This document shows positions 33,853-46,018 of a stretch of DNA of 64,000 nt, in pieces. How positions within the stretch are numbered: position 1 is the first letter of the stretch; every line of letters starts with the position of its first letter. A program made the translations under genes and the position numbers. A model generated the notes under the pieces. That model was not told the origin of the DNA, made no database searches, and was given only the letters and a program-made list of their open reading frames with translations. This stretch comes from Methylobacillus arboreus (GTDB lineage: Bacteria; Pseudomonadota; Gammaproteobacteria; Burkholderiales; Methylophilaceae): NCBI RefSeq assembly GCF_020532725.1, contig NZ_JAJAVC010000011.1, forward strand, positions 62,001 to 126,000, in the 5' to 3' direction.

Positions 33853-35079
33853 TTAAACTTCTTCTAGCCCGAATGCCTTGTGCAGAACGCGCACCGCGAG
33901 CTCCATATATTTCTCGTCGATGACGACGGAAATCTTGATCTCGGAGGTGGAAATCATCTGGATGTTGATCCCTTCTTCCGCCAGGGTGCGGAACATCTGG
34001 CTGGCGATGCCGACGTGTGAGCGCATGCCGACGCCAACGACTGAAACCTTGGCGGTCTTGTCGTCACCGATGATCTCGCGCGCGCCGATATGGCCCTGTA
34101 CTTTGTCGCGCAGGATTTCAAGGGCCTTTTGCAGGTCGTTCTTGTGGACGGTGAAGGTGAAGTCGGTGGTGCCGTCTGCGCCTACGTTTTGGATGATGAT
34201 GTCGACATCGATGTTGGCATCGGCGACCGGCCCCAATATCTGATAGGCAATGCCTGGGCGGTCTGGTGCGCCCAGCACGGTGATTTTGGCTTCGTCGCGG
34301 TTGAAGGCGATACCGGAGATGATGGGTTGTTCCATGTTGTTGTCGTCCTCAAAAGTAATCAGCGTGCCTTCGCCTTCTTCCTCGAAGCTGGAAAGCACGC
34401 GCAGTTTGACCTTGTATTTCCCTGCAAACTCGACCGAGCGGATTTGCAGCACCTTGGAGCCCAGGCTGGCCATTTCCAGCATTTCCTCGAAAGTGACGGA
34501 TTTCAGGCGGCGTGCTTCCGGCACGACGCGCGGGTCTGTGGTATAGACGCCGTCTACATCGGTGTATATCTGGCATTCGTCAGCCTTCAGGGCAGCTGCC
34601 AGCGCGACGCCGGTGGTGTCTGAACCGCCACGGCCGAGCGTGGTGATGTTGCCTTCTTCATCGACGCCCTGGAAACCGGCAACGACGACTACATAGCCAT
34701 TGTCCAGGTCCTCCCGCATGCGTTTTTCATCAATCTTGAGGATGCGGGCTTTGGTGTGCGCGTTGTCTGTCAGGATGCTTACCTGGCCGCCGGTATAGCT
34801 TTTTGCCTTTACGCCCAGTTCCTGTAATGCCATGGAAAGCAGGGCAATGGTGACTTGCTCTCCGGTGGAAACCAGCACGTCCAGTTCACGCGGGTTCGGG
34901 TTGGGCATGACTTCCCTGGCCAGTCCGATTAGGCGGTTGGTTTCGCCGGACATGGCGGAAACTACTACCACGACCTGCTGGCCCAGTGCCTTGTGCCTGG
35001 CGACGCGGCGTGCCACGTTACCGATGCGTTCCGGATTGGCGACAGAGGTGCCGCCGTATTTTTGTACGATGAGTGCCAT
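33853..35079 (-). CDS. lysC: Aspartate kinase
   Basis: Phosphorylates aspartate, the first step to lysine, threonine, methionine and diaminopimelate. 408 residues, the usual length of the single-function alpha/beta-type enzyme. It has the N-terminal KYGGTSVANPERI, the kinase core TTLGRGGSDTTGVALAAAL and YTDVDGVYTTDPR, and two C-terminal ACT domains (about residues 265-400; ITVLGAPDRPG, VSVVGVGMRSH, ISTSEIKISV) that bind lysine or threonine. An internal start for a separate beta subunit is typical of this family but I cannot confirm it. It lies downstream of alaS on the same strand, 73 bases away. Confidence 0.95.
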   Translation of the reverse strand: MALIVQKYGGTSVANPERIGNVARRVARHKALGQQVVVVVSAMSGETNRLIGLAREVMPNPNPRELDVLVSTGEQVTIALLSMALQELGVKAKSYTGGQVSILTDNAHTKARILKIDEKRMREDLDNGYVVVVAGFQGVDEEGNITTLGRGGSDTTGVALAAALKADECQIYTDVDGVYTTDPRVVPEARRLKSVTFEEMLEMASLGSKVLQIRSVEFAGKYKVKLRVLSSFEEEGEGTLITFEDDNNMEQPIISGIAFNRDEAKITVLGAPDRPGIAYQILGPVADANIDVDIIIQNVGADGTTDFTFTVHKNDLQKALEILRDKVQGHIGAREIIGDDKTAKVSVVGVGMRSHVGIASQMFRTLAEEGINIQMISTSEIKISVVIDEKYMELAVRVLHKAFGLEEV

Positions 35080-35152
35080 ATTTATATCTGTATCAAGTGT
35101 GAAGCATCAATGAACACGAATAGAGGATGAGGAATGTGCCTCTATTGGCGGC

Positions 35153-37777
<2,625 letters not shown>

Positions 37778-37844
37778 GTACCTGTTTTCTTGCTCAATGT
37801 TGTTATCAAAATGCTTGCCAAAACGGGTTTGGCGCTATTCAAAT

Positions 37845-38312
37845 TTAATCTTCATCTGGGTTGTGGCGCAGCACTTGCCGGATAATCTCAAAACCAAATC
37901 CGCGACCTTGGAGGAACCTGGCCTGTTTTGCCCATTCCTCCCGATTTTGCGGCGGGCTGGTGAATTTCTTGCGATAAACCGTAAGTGCTGTTTCCAGTTC
38001 TCCGGCTTGCACTTCAGCCACGGCCTTGCCGATCAGTTCATCCGCTATGCCATGTTCCCTGAGCTCATGGGCTATGCGCAAGCTGCCAAAGCGGCCTTTG
38101 CGCGCATGCACGATCTGCTCGGTATACCTTGTATCGGATAGCCAGCCGCGATTCTTGAAGTCATTCAGCAATGCTGGCACGTCGTCATCTTCGCCGGCAT
38201 AGGCGCGCAGTTTCTGCTGTAGTTCCTGGTAAGAATATTCCCGCCGTGTCAGATAAGCCAAAGCCCGCTCGCGCAGGCTGATGGCAGGTTTAGTCTTCTT
38301 CGTCGTCTTCAT
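37845..38312 (-). CDS. recX: RecA regulator RecX
   Basis: A 155-residue protein with the tandem three-helix repeats of RecX ([62 protein letters not shown]). It binds RecA filaments and limits their extension. I start at the ATG at 38312, which overlaps the 3' end of recA by 23 bases; a longer frame upstream is the antisense-like shadow of recA and is rejected. It is probably translated by coupling to recA. Confidence 0.93.
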   Translation of the reverse strand: MKTTKKTKPAISLRERALAYLTRREYSYQELQQKLRAYAGEDDDVPALLNDFKNRGWLSDTRYTEQIVHARKGRFGSLRIAHELREHGIADELIGKAVAEVQAGELETALTVYRKKFTSPPQNREEWAKQARFLQGRGFGFEIIRQVLRHNPDED

Positions 38313-39327
38313 CCGGCGCCGTGGTGATGCGGGCGTTGGCCAGGTTTGATTGGGCGCGTATCTTGGCGTCGATTTCATTGGCGATTTGCGGATGCTCGCG
38401 CAGGAATTCGCGGGCATTGTCCTTGCCCTGGCCGATTTTCTCGCCGTTGTAGCTGTACCAGGCGCCGGCTTTTTCCACCAGCTTGAGGTTGACGCCAAGC
38501 TCGATGATCTCGCCCTCGCGGGAGATGCCCTCGCCATAGAGGATGTCGAACTCAGCCTGCTTGAACGGAGGGGATACCTTGTTCTTGACGACCTTGACGC
38601 GGGTTTCGGAACCGGTGACTTCGTCGCCTTTCTTGATCGCGCCGGTACGGCGGATATCCAGGCGTACGGAAGCGTAGAACTTGAGTGCATTGCCGCCGGT
38701 GGTGGTTTCCGGGTTGCCGAACATCACGCCGATCTTCATGCGGATCTGGTTGATGAAGATCACTAGCGTATTGGTGCGCTTGATGTTGGCAGTCAACTTG
38801 CGCAACGCCTGGGACATGAGGCGGGCTTGCAGGCCCATATGGGAGTCGCCCATCTCGCCTTCGATTTCGGCTTTCGGTGTCAGCGCTGCCACAGAGTCAA
38901 CGACTACGATGTCGACAGAGCCCGAACGTACCAGCATGTCGGCGATTTCCAGCGCCTGTTCGCCGGTATCTGGCTGGGAGATCAGCAGCTCTGAGACATT
39001 AACGCCCAGTTTTTGCGCATACTGCGGGTCCAGCGCGTGCTCTGCATCGATAAAGGCCGCGGTGCCGCCGATCTTTTGCATTTGTGCGATCACGGATAAT
39101 GTCAGCGTGGTTTTGCCTGAAGATTCAGGGCCGTAGATTTCCACGATACGGCCGCGAGGGAGGCCGCCTATGCCCAGGGCAATGTCGAGGCCCAGGGAGC
39201 CGGTAGAGACTGCCTGGATGTCAGCGGCAACATCGGTGTCGCCCATGCGCATGATGGAACCTTTGCCGAACTGTTTCTCGATTTGCGAGAGTGCCGCGGC
39301 CAGCGCTTTGCTTCTATTTTCATCCAT
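38290..39327 (-). CDS. recA: RecA recombinase
   Basis: A 345-residue homologous recombination ATPase. The Walker A motif [10 protein letters not shown] is near residues 67-76, the Walker [12 protein letters not shown] near 141-151, L1/L2 loops carry [15 protein letters not shown] and [30 protein letters not shown], and the acidic C-terminal tail ends DEDDEED. It forms filaments on single-stranded DNA and triggers LexA cleavage. It is preceded 45 bases upstream by pncC on the same strand. I could not find a clear LexA box in this short gap. Confidence 0.97.
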   Translation of the reverse strand: MDENRSKALAAALSQIEKQFGKGSIMRMGDTDVAADIQAVSTGSLGLDIALGIGGLPRGRIVEIYGPESSGKTTLTLSVIAQMQKIGGTAAFIDAEHALDPQYAQKLGVNVSELLISQPDTGEQALEIADMLVRSGSVDIVVVDSVAALTPKAEIEGEMGDSHMGLQARLMSQALRKLTANIKRTNTLVIFINQIRMKIGVMFGNPETTTGGNALKFYASVRLDIRRTGAIKKGDEVTGSETRVKVVKNKVSPPFKQAEFDILYGEGISREGEIIELGVNLKLVEKAGAWYSYNGEKIGQGKDNAREFLREHPQIANEIDAKIRAQSNLANARITTAPDEDDEED

Positions 39328-39372
39328 CAGTTGAGTACCTTTTCGAGTTGCCTGCTAAAGCCTGCAATTATT

Positions 39373-39876
39373 TCATAAATCAGTGCCTAAGGTAAGTTTT
39401 AACAAGCCCGTTAAAGCGGTTTTCACAGACTGTTTGCGTACGGCTTCACGATCTCCTGAAAACACCTCCCGGTGCGTCAAGATATGGCCATCCTTGCTGC
39501 TCCAGCCGAAGCAGACGGTACCCACTGGTTTTTCCCGGCTGCCGCCGTCCGGCCCGGCAATGCCGGTAATGGCGGCGCTGATGTCTGCCGTGCTGTAGGC
39601 GAGCGCGCCCAGCGCCATTTCCTGCGCGGTTTCCTCGCTGACGGCACCATATTGCTGCAGCGTTTCGGCACCCACGCCGAGCATCTGTTGCTTGGCAATA
39701 TTGCTGTAAGTGACGAAGCCACGGTCAAACCAGGTTGAACTGCCTGCTATCGCGGTAATGGATTGCGCTGCCCAGCCGCCGGTGCAGGATTCGGCCAGCG
39801 CCAGCACCCAGCCTTTGGCTTGCAATGATTCGCCCAAACGCTGCGCCAGTGTCAGGAGCTCTGCATCATCCACCAT
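39373..39876 (-). CDS. pncC: Nicotinamide-nucleotide amidase (CinA C-terminal domain)
   Basis: A 167-residue enzyme that deamidates NMN to nicotinic acid mononucleotide in pyridine nucleotide recycling. Motifs: ALAESCTGGWAAQSITAIAGSSTWFDRGFVTYSN (catalytic Ser in SCTGG, residue about 30), GAVSEETAQEMALGA and AITGIAGPDGGS. The length matches stand-alone PncC, not the two-domain CinA. The 5' end overlaps the 3' end of pgpA by 25 bases. Together with recA downstream this is the usual cinA-recA linkage. Confidence 0.92.
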   Translation of the reverse strand: MVDDAELLTLAQRLGESLQAKGWVLALAESCTGGWAAQSITAIAGSSTWFDRGFVTYSNIAKQQMLGVGAETLQQYGAVSEETAQEMALGALAYSTADISAAITGIAGPDGGSREKPVGTVCFGWSSKDGHILTHREVFSGDREAVRKQSVKTALTGLLKLTLGTDL

Positions 39877-40349
39877 TGCAATCCTTTCAATGCGGCGATG
39901 GCATATACCGCCGCGAGCAGGTCATCCAGCATGACGCCAAAACCGCCATGCACTTTGCGGTCCAGCGTGCGGATAGGGAAGGGTTTCCAGATATCGAACA
40001 GGCGGAATAGCAGAAAGGCATATAGCCACCATTCCCAAGCCTTGGGCGTGAACTCCAGCACCAGCATGAAGGCGACGATCTCGTCCCAGACAATGCCGCC
40101 GTGATCGTCGACACCGAGGTTGCGCCCTGTAATGCCGCAAAGCGGGATGCCGATCACGAACAATAGGGCCAGAATGACAAGATGGATGGATTCCGGCAGC
40201 AATAGCAGCAGGCCAAACAGGGGAATGGCGACGAGGGTGCCACTGGTACCTGGTCCTTTGGGTACCAGGCCGCTACCAAAGCCGAGCGCGAAAAAATGCG
40301 CTGGGTGGCTGAGTAAAAAGCGTTTGTCAGGCAAAGTGGTCAAAACCAT
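39852..40349 (-). CDS. pgpA: Phosphatidylglycerophosphatase A
   Basis: Removes the terminal phosphate from phosphatidylglycerophosphate to make phosphatidylglycerol in the inner membrane. About 165 residues with the family motifs [20 protein letters not shown] near the N-terminus, [15 protein letters not shown] and [12 protein letters not shown], and hydrophobic segments in between. I start at 40349; a TTG two codons later is better spaced from AAGGAG. A start at 40421 would overlap thiL by 95 bases and is less likely. It overlaps the thiL 3' end by 23 bases. Confidence 0.92.
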   Translation of the reverse strand: MVLTTLPDKRFLLSHPAHFFALGFGSGLVPKGPGTSGTLVAIPLFGLLLLLPESIHLVILALLFVIGIPLCGITGRNLGVDDHGGIVWDEIVAFMLVLEFTPKAWEWWLYAFLLFRLFDIWKPFPIRTLDRKVHGGFGVMLDDLLAAVYAIAALKGLQWWMMQSS

Positions 40350-41283
40350 GCTCCTTGAGTGTAAGAGGCTTGTTGTCCATGCCTCTGACGATGAGTTGCT
40401 GTTCCTGGGTGATGTTGCCAATCACCGCGGCATTCAAGCCCAGCCCACGGGTGATGTGTGTAATACGGTCCCGGTGATTGGCCGACGCGGTAAAACATAG
40501 CTCGTAATCATCTCCGCCGGTCAGGATGAGCTTTTGGACTAGAGGTTCATGAGAGTAGGCGCTTACAGTTTCTGAGGTGGGGATTTGCTGGAGCCATATT
40601 TCTGCCCCTACCGTGGAACGTTCCAGAATATGCCCGAGATCAGCCAGCAGGCCATCCGAGATATCTAGCGCACTGTGTGCGAGTCCCCGCAACGCAAGGC
40701 CCAAGTGCACCCTGGGCTGGGGTTGGTGCAGGGCCTTGCTGCAGTCGGCGAGTTCGTCATGGGTGAGCCGATAATGTCCCTGGATGGCAGCCAAGGCCAG
40801 GGCGGCATCTCCTAGCGGGCCGGATACCCAGATGTTATCCCCGGGTTGCGCATTGCTGCGTAGTAGCGAAGCGCCAGGCGGTGTTTCACCCATGATCTGC
40901 ACGCTGATGGCCAGCGGGCCGCGCGTGGTGTCGCCGCCGATAAGGGCGACACCAAATCGGTCGGCGCAGGCAAAGAAGCCTTCCGCAAATTTTGCCACCC
41001 AGTTTTCATCTGACCTTGGCAGGGCAATCGCCAGGGTTGCCCAGCGTGGCTGTGCGCCCATTGCTGCCATATCGGATATATTCACTGCCAGCGATTTCCA
41101 GCCGATTAGCCATGGAGAGGTATCTGGGTAAAAGTGAGTGTTTGCTATCATCATGTCGGCAGAGATGGCAAGTTCCATCCCTGCCGATACTTTTATCAAG
41201 GCCGCATCATCGCCTACACCCAGGATGGCAGCTTCGTGGGGGCGATTGAAGTAACGCTTGATCAGGTCAAATTCCGAGGCCAT
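40327..41283 (-). CDS. thiL: Thiamine-monophosphate kinase
   Basis: Makes thiamine pyrophosphate from thiamine monophosphate and ATP, the last step of cofactor synthesis. 318 residues of the AIR synthase-like (PurM) fold: GVGDDAALI near residue 21, [13 protein letters not shown] near 39, [23 protein letters not shown] near 70, [12 protein letters not shown]-like [10 protein letters not shown] near 120, [13 protein letters not shown] near 212 and [12 protein letters not shown] near 260. It starts three bases after the mog stop and is followed by overlapping pgpA, so mog-thiL-pgpA-pncC-recA-recX may form one transcript. Confidence 0.95.
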   Translation of the reverse strand: MASEFDLIKRYFNRPHEAAILGVGDDAALIKVSAGMELAISADMMIANTHFYPDTSPWLIGWKSLAVNISDMAAMGAQPRWATLAIALPRSDENWVAKFAEGFFACADRFGVALIGGDTTRGPLAISVQIMGETPPGASLLRSNAQPGDNIWVSGPLGDAALALAAIQGHYRLTHDELADCSKALHQPQPRVHLGLALRGLAHSALDISDGLLADLGHILERSTVGAEIWLQQIPTSETVSAYSHEPLVQKLILTGGDDYELCFTASANHRDRITHITRGLGLNAAVIGNITQEQQLIVRGMDNKPLTLKEHGFDHFA

Positions 41284-41286
41284 GGT

Positions 41287-41874
41287 TCAGGCCGGTTTTG
41301 GTGCCGACTTTGGACGGAAGGCCTGCACGATCTCTGCATTGGTTTCAATATAGGGGGCCTCGATCAGATCCAGGCAGTAGGGCACTGCGGCAAAAATACC
41401 GGGCACAATAGTTTTGCCGGTTTCATCCTTCAGGCCTTCCAGGGTTTGTGCAATAGCCTTGGGTTGCCCAGGCAGGTTGATAATGAGGCAACGCTTGCGA
41501 ATCACGGCCACCTGGCGCGAAAGGATGGCGGTGGGGACGAAATTCAGGCTGATCTGGCGCATCTGTTCACCAAAGCCAGGCATTATCTTGTCTGCAACCG
41601 CGAGGGTGGCTTCAGGCGTGACATCCCGTATGGCCGGGCCGGTGCCGCCGGTTGTCAGCACCAGGTTGCAGCCGTCAAAATCCACCAGGTCGCACAGGGT
41701 GGATTCGATCTCTGGCTGTTCATCGGGAATCACGCGCAGCGTGCTTTCCCAGGAAGTGGTGAGTGCGCGGTCAAGCCATTCCTGCAAGGACGGGATGCCC
41801 TTGTCTTCGTATACACCGGTAAATGCGCGGTCGCTGATGGAAACCAGCCCGATGCGGAGAATGTCTGTTGCCAT
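41287..41874 (-). CDS. mog: Molybdopterin adenylyltransferase
   Basis: Adenylylates molybdopterin before molybdate insertion into the cofactor. 195 residues: IGLVSISDRAFTGVYEDKG near the N-terminus, VLTTGGTGPAIRDVTPEATL (the MPT-binding GGTG motif, about residue 74) and IINLPGQPKAIAQTLEGL are diagnostic of MogA. It is the first gene of the operon leading to thiL and diverges from a lipoprotein gene at 41991. Molybdenum cofactor enzymes such as formate dehydrogenase would be its clients in a methylotroph; none is in this window. Confidence 0.92.
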   Translation of the reverse strand: MATDILRIGLVSISDRAFTGVYEDKGIPSLQEWLDRALTTSWESTLRVIPDEQPEIESTLCDLVDFDGCNLVLTTGGTGPAIRDVTPEATLAVADKIMPGFGEQMRQISLNFVPTAILSRQVAVIRKRCLIINLPGQPKAIAQTLEGLKDETGKTIVPGIFAAVPYCLDLIEAPYIETNAEIVQAFRPKSAPKPA

Positions 41875-41990
41875 AAGGTAAAGATTCTGGGTTTAAGTAA
41901 AAGTGATGCCGGCGCATTATTGTACGCAGGCAATGAAAAAAAACTGGTTTCATCATACCATTGTCGTCAGTAAAAACGAGTGGAGGGGAC

Positions 41991-42749
41991 ATGCGCCCAT
42001 ATTTAATACTGCTGTTGCTTGCAATGGTGGCAGCCTGTAGCAAACCGGTAGTCAGGGAACCCGTGCCGGAAAGGCCGGTTGTGGCAGAGCCGAAAGTGGA
42101 GTTGCCCGCGGAGGATAACCCCTATGCCCTGCATTATGTCGCGCGCCGGTTGCATGGCGTTAAACTCAGCCCGGGAGCGGGCGAGCCAAAAATATATACA
42201 GGGGTAACAGAAACGGACGATTACCAGCGCATGCTCAATGATGGCTATGAAATGCTTGGTTACTCGAATTTTGAGGCAACAGATGTGCCGCCTTCCCGTG
42301 CTGTCGCTCAGGCAGCCAAAGTCAAGGCAGATGCTGTCGTGCTTTACACAAAATTGCTTGCCGGGCCTGGCGCTGCGATGAAAATCCAGCGCATCAAGGC
42401 GCAGTCCAGCGATTCAGGGGCCGCAGCCGGCACGGGAGAGGTCTATAGTTATTTTGCAACCTACTGGGCCAAGCTGGCGCCGCCATTCTTGGGTGTGCAT
42501 GTGATGCAGCGCAGGGAGGATGATCCTGAACCGGGGTTGACGGTGCTGGCTGTGATCACCGGGTCTCCTGCCGCGCAGGCAGGCTTGGTGGTTGGGGATG
42601 TCTTGCTGAGTTTGGCAGGGGAGAGGCTATCTTCGGCTCAAGAGTTGCAGGCTGTCAGTCATCAGCACGCGGGACAAGAAGTCGAGCTTTTGTTTCGCCG
42701 CGTCAACGCCGAAAAGCGCGTGCGCCTGACACTGGGCGCTGCGTTGTAG
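41991..42749 (+). CDS. PDZ-domain lipoprotein
   Basis: A 252-residue predicted lipoprotein. The start at 41991 follows GTGGAGGGG and gives a short signal peptide ending LAMVAAC, a lipobox with Cys17. A proline-rich linker (VREPVPERPVVAEPKVELP) leads to a domain of unknown type containing a GYSNFEATDV stretch. A PDZ domain occupies about residues 172-248 (FLGVHVMQRREDDPEPGLTV, SPAAQAGLVVGDVLLSLAGE), which binds protein C-termini. No protease domain is present. It may be a scaffold in envelope quality control. The following gene is 105 bases away. Confidence 0.75.
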   Translation: MRPYLILLLLAMVAACSKPVVREPVPERPVVAEPKVELPAEDNPYALHYVARRLHGVKLSPGAGEPKIYTGVTETDDYQRMLNDGYEMLGYSNFEATDVPPSRAVAQAAKVKADAVVLYTKLLAGPGAAMKIQRIKAQSSDSGAAAGTGEVYSYFATYWAKLAPPFLGVHVMQRREDDPEPGLTVLAVITGSPAAQAGLVVGDVLLSLAGERLSSAQELQAVSHQHAGQEVELLFRRVNAEKRVRLTLGAAL

Positions 42750-42854
42750 CCAGATGTGCCCGGAACTTGCAGTAGTCACTTCGAAAGACGGTATGCTTAA
42801 GGAAGTTGGATTTGTCGTGATCTGGCTGGGATTCAGTAAACACTAGAAATAGAA

Positions 42855-44891
42855 ATGATGATGATGGAAGATGCCCTGCGCGATTACGCACAACACAATA
42901 CCGATGCTGCACGGTTGATTACTGACCTGGTGGCGCAAATTCGTCCGCGCCAGGCGGGGGATACCGACCATGCTGTTTATGCAATCCAGGCGCTGTGCCA
43001 TGTGCTGACTAGCGACCCAGATAAGGCGGGATTGTTGCGTGATGCCATAGTGAGCATGCTGGGAGGCCGCAAGCCAATTTCGCTGTATGTCGATTCTGGA
43101 ATCCAGCCCAATAGCGGGTTTTTTACCGAGTTATGGCGGCGCATTGGCCATAAATTGCTGCCTGATGCGATCAACCCGGCCTATCTCAAGGATTTGTTTG
43201 TCCAGATTTTCTCCAAGCATGGCGACGAGAACTGGATTGCTGCGGTTCCGGACGAAATCTGGCTGCAACTTGTGCATGCCTTGCGATTTCATGAGGTGCC
43301 TCCCGGACAAGTTGCCGAGTGCCAGAAAAGCCTGCTGGACTCGGCCCAGGTGCTCTCGTATCGGCTTGCGGCCTCCGGGCTGGAGCCGGAACTCATCCGC
43401 AACCACCCCGAGATCGAATATCACGACTCGCCGTTTATTACCCAGAGTGTCGAATTGCAAGCCTTGCTGGCAATGCCGCTGGAGAAGCAGCACGATGTCG
43501 GCCACATTCTGGTGATGCTGGACCAGTGTCGCGAAGTGATCGCCAAGATCCGGCGCAACAGCTCGCAAACCGGCACTAGTGTGCGCCTCACTTTTTTGTT
43601 GCAGCGTATGAGCCAGCAAGCTCGCCGCCTGGAGCACCTGCTGGGCATCATCAAGCTGGTGCGTAGCGAATCTGATGCGGGTGCGGCGATGGTGCAGTTG
43701 TTCAAGACACTGGTTTCTTCAGAGCGACACAAGAACGATGTCAGGCAGCATTTTCGCGAGAATGTGGAGCTGATGGCGCTGCGCGTGACAGAGAATGCCA
43801 GCCGTACTGGCGAGCATTACATCACTGAAACGCGCAGCGAGTATTTCCGTTTGATGCGTTCGGCCATGGGAGCGGGCGTGATCATTGCGCTCATGACCAT
43901 GCTGAAGATTATTGCAGGCAAGCATCATTACGCGCCGCTGACAGAAGCCATTCTGTTCAGCCTGAACTATGGCCTTGGTTTTGCCCTGATTCATATCCTG
44001 CACTTCACGGTCGCTACCAAGCAGCCGGCCATGACGGCGGCGGCGATTGCGGCCAGTATCGATGCCGGCGACCGCAAGAACAAGAATCTCGACAAGCTGG
44101 TGATGATTGTTGCGCAGACCTTCAGAAGCCAGACCATCGCGATTCTTGGCAATGTGATGATGGCCGTCCCCGTGGCGATGTTGGTAGGATGGTTGATCCT
44201 GACGATGACCGGCGCGCATTTCATCACGCCGGAAAAAGCCCACCAGTTGCTGGATGCCAATGATCCTTTCCATAGCGGTGCGGTGTTTTATGCTGCCATT
44301 GCCGGGGTATGCCTGTTCCTTGCCGGCCTGATTGCCGGATACCACGATAACCTTGCGGTTTATAACAAGATTCCGCAGCGCTTGCGAGCGCTGGGCTGGC
44401 TGGAGTGGTTGATTGGTCCCGCCCGCCTGGACCGGGTAGCACGGTATGTTGAAAATAACCTGGGTGCCCTGGCGGGCAACTTTTACTTTGGCTGTATGCT
44501 GGGCGGGATGTCAGGACTGGGCGTGTTGCTCGGCGCGCCGATTGATATCCGGCATATCGCTTTTGCTTCGGCCTTCACAGGCTACTCGTTCGTCGCGCTG
44601 GATTTCATGTTTTCCTGGCAGGTATTGGTGACGGCTGTTCTGGGAATATGGCTGATCGGAACGACCAACCTGGTCGTGAGTTTCAGCCTGGCGCTCTATG
44701 TGGCGATGAAATCACGCAAGGTGACTTTTGCCCAGTGGCGCTTATTGCTCAGGACACTGGCCAAGCGCTTTATCCAGAATCCGGCCTTGTTCCTGCTGCC
44801 GCCCAAACGTGAAGTACCGGCGGCTGAACCTTTGCAAGCAGAGGCCATCGTTGATGATCCCGCCAGGACTGACAAGCCGCAGGCGCATTGA
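42855..44891 (+). CDS. SpecificRecomb-family membrane protein (gonococcal Gcr-like)
   Basis: A 678-residue protein of the family annotated as site-specific recombinase after gonococcal Gcr (PF10136). The N-terminal 320 residues are soluble and helical (VSSERHKNDVRQHFREN), and the C-terminal half has about seven membrane helices (about residues 335-625), which does not fit a cytoplasmic recombinase. No catalytic Ser or Tyr motif of known recombinases is visible. I therefore report the family name but not the function. The start has four ATG in a row (42855-42866), so the exact start is ambiguous. Confidence 0.7.
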   Translation: MMMMEDALRDYAQHNTDAARLITDLVAQIRPRQAGDTDHAVYAIQALCHVLTSDPDKAGLLRDAIVSMLGGRKPISLYVDSGIQPNSGFFTELWRRIGHKLLPDAINPAYLKDLFVQIFSKHGDENWIAAVPDEIWLQLVHALRFHEVPPGQVAECQKSLLDSAQVLSYRLAASGLEPELIRNHPEIEYHDSPFITQSVELQALLAMPLEKQHDVGHILVMLDQCREVIAKIRRNSSQTGTSVRLTFLLQRMSQQARRLEHLLGIIKLVRSESDAGAAMVQLFKTLVSSERHKNDVRQHFRENVELMALRVTENASRTGEHYITETRSEYFRLMRSAMGAGVIIALMTMLKIIAGKHHYAPLTEAILFSLNYGLGFALIHILHFTVATKQPAMTAAAIAASIDAGDRKNKNLDKLVMIVAQTFRSQTIAILGNVMMAVPVAMLVGWLILTMTGAHFITPEKAHQLLDANDPFHSGAVFYAAIAGVCLFLAGLIAGYHDNLAVYNKIPQRLRALGWLEWLIGPARLDRVARYVENNLGALAGNFYFGCMLGGMSGLGVLLGAPIDIRHIAFASAFTGYSFVALDFMFSWQVLVTAVLGIWLIGTTNLVVSFSLALYVAMKSRKVTFAQWRLLLRTLAKRFIQNPALFLLPPKREVPAAEPLQAEAIVDDPARTDKPQAH

Positions 44892-44898
44892 GTGAAGC

Positions 44899-45267
44899 CT
44901 AGTCCAGGGTCTGGTAAGGCTTGTGCTGGCTGTTCTTGCGGGCAATGGCCTCGTCTGGCAAGGGTACCAGCGACTCCACCTTGAGGTGCAATGCGGACTT
45001 TGCCAGCAGGTGGGCGCTGATCGGCGCGGTGATGAAGAGGAACAACGTAATCAGCACTTCATGCAGACTCAGCCCATCACCCTGAGAGCTGAAGAAAATG
45101 GACGAGGCAATCAGCAGGCAGCCGACGCCCAGGGTAGTGCCTTTGGTCGGGCCGTGCAGGCGCGTGTAAAAATCCCGTAGGCGTGCAAGGCCGAGCGAGC
45201 CGATGAAAGTGAACAGGGCGCCGGTGACAATCAGCACCGACAGCAGGACTTCGAGCACGATGTTCAT
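44899..45267 (-). CDS. mrpG: Mrp antiporter subunit MrpG
   Basis: Subunit G of the Mrp (Mnh/Pha) multi-subunit Na+/H+ antiporter of the inner membrane. About 122 residues with three membrane helices, starting at 45267 where ATGA overlaps the mrpF stop. Family motifs are GSLGLARLRDFYTRLHGPTKGTTLG and ITLFLFITAPISAHLLAKSA. It is the last gene of the operon mrpA-C-D-E-F-G. It has a charged cytoplasmic tail. Confidence 0.92.
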   Translation of the reverse strand: MNIVLEVLLSVLIVTGALFTFIGSLGLARLRDFYTRLHGPTKGTTLGVGCLLIASSIFFSSQGDGLSLHEVLITLFLFITAPISAHLLAKSALHLKVESLVPLPDEAIARKNSQHKPYQTLD

Positions 45268-45533
45268 TCGATGATGTCTCCCCGTAACAGGTATTTGCAC
45301 ATGGCGACCGTGCCGACAAACCCCATGAGCGCAATCAGCAGCGCAGCCTCAAAATAAACGCCGTTCTGGATGTGGATGCCGAATAAAACCAGCAGCGCAA
45401 TCGTGTTGATATAGAGGGTGTCCAGCGCCAGGATGCGGTCCGGCGCACTCGGGCCCTTGAGCAGGCGCCAGGCATTGAGTGCAAGTGCCGCTGAGACCAG
45501 GACAAAGGCAATATGAATGGCAACTTCTATCAT
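45264..45533 (-). CDS. mrpF: Mrp antiporter subunit MrpF
   Basis: An 89-residue subunit with three membrane helices. Motifs RLLKGPSAPDRILALDTLYIN and GFVGTVAMCKYLLRG are typical of MrpF. It overlaps mrpE upstream and mrpG downstream by four bases each (ATGA), so translation is coupled. MrpF is required for assembly of the antiporter. Confidence 0.93.
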   Translation of the reverse strand: MIEVAIHIAFVLVSAALALNAWRLLKGPSAPDRILALDTLYINTIALLVLFGIHIQNGVYFEAALLIALMGFVGTVAMCKYLLRGDIIE

Positions 45534-46018
45534 TCTTCAAAAATCTCCTTGAGAGGCTTTTCGTAGCGCGTCTTGACGGTATGGATGAAGGCATCCACAT
45601 CCTCTACATCCATGGCGTGCATGAGAATGCTCTTGCGGTCCGGTGCAAGCAGGGCTGAGAGTGAACCGGGCGTCAGGCAGGATGTGTTGGCGAGGATGCT
45701 CATCCCAAAGTCGGAATTCAGGTCGATAGGGACAACGATAAACGCCGGGCGCAGCTTCTCCGGCTTGCCGAGAATGCGCAAGGCAACAATGAAATTGGCT
45801 TCCACAATGTCATGCAGCAGGATATAGCTGAATTTCAGCAATGTCAGCGGCTTATGGACCTTCAGCTTGTCCGGCCAGAACTGCAGGGCAAAAAACGGGA
45901 TGGCCCAGCCCAAAAGCAGGCCGAGGGCGGCCTGGCCAAGCGCAATGCTATTGCTGAGCAGCAACCAGATGATGGCGAGGATGATGGTGAGCAGTGGGTG
46001 GGGCAGTAATCGTTGCAT
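45530..46018 (-). CDS. mrpE: Mrp antiporter subunit MrpE
   Basis: A 162-residue subunit with two or three N-terminal helices (LLTIILAIIWLLLSNSIALGQ) and a soluble C-terminal region. The motifs SDFGMSILANTSCLTPGSLSA and HAMDVEDVDAFI are typical. I start at 46018, where TAATG couples it to mrpD; a longer frame upstream would lie inside mrpD and is rejected. It overlaps mrpF by four bases. Confidence 0.92.
   Translation of the reverse strand: MQRLLPHPLLTIILAIIWLLLSNSIALGQAALGLLLGWAIPFFALQFWPDKLKVHKPLTLLKFSYILLHDIVEANFIVALRILGKPEKLRPAFIVVPIDLNSDFGMSILANTSCLTPGSLSALLAPDRKSILMHAMDVEDVDAFIHTVKTRYEKPLKEIFEE

Noticed and set aside
37845-38690. 281-residue frame read as one gene including recX
   Set aside because: The first 126 residues lie antiparallel-free but inside recA in another frame and are low-complexity Ser/Arg/Pro-rich; only the part from 38312 is RecX.
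39328-39372. LexA box upstream of recA
   Set aside because: No CTG-N10-CAG or related dyad in the 45-base gap; the promoter may be further upstream inside pncC or pgpA.
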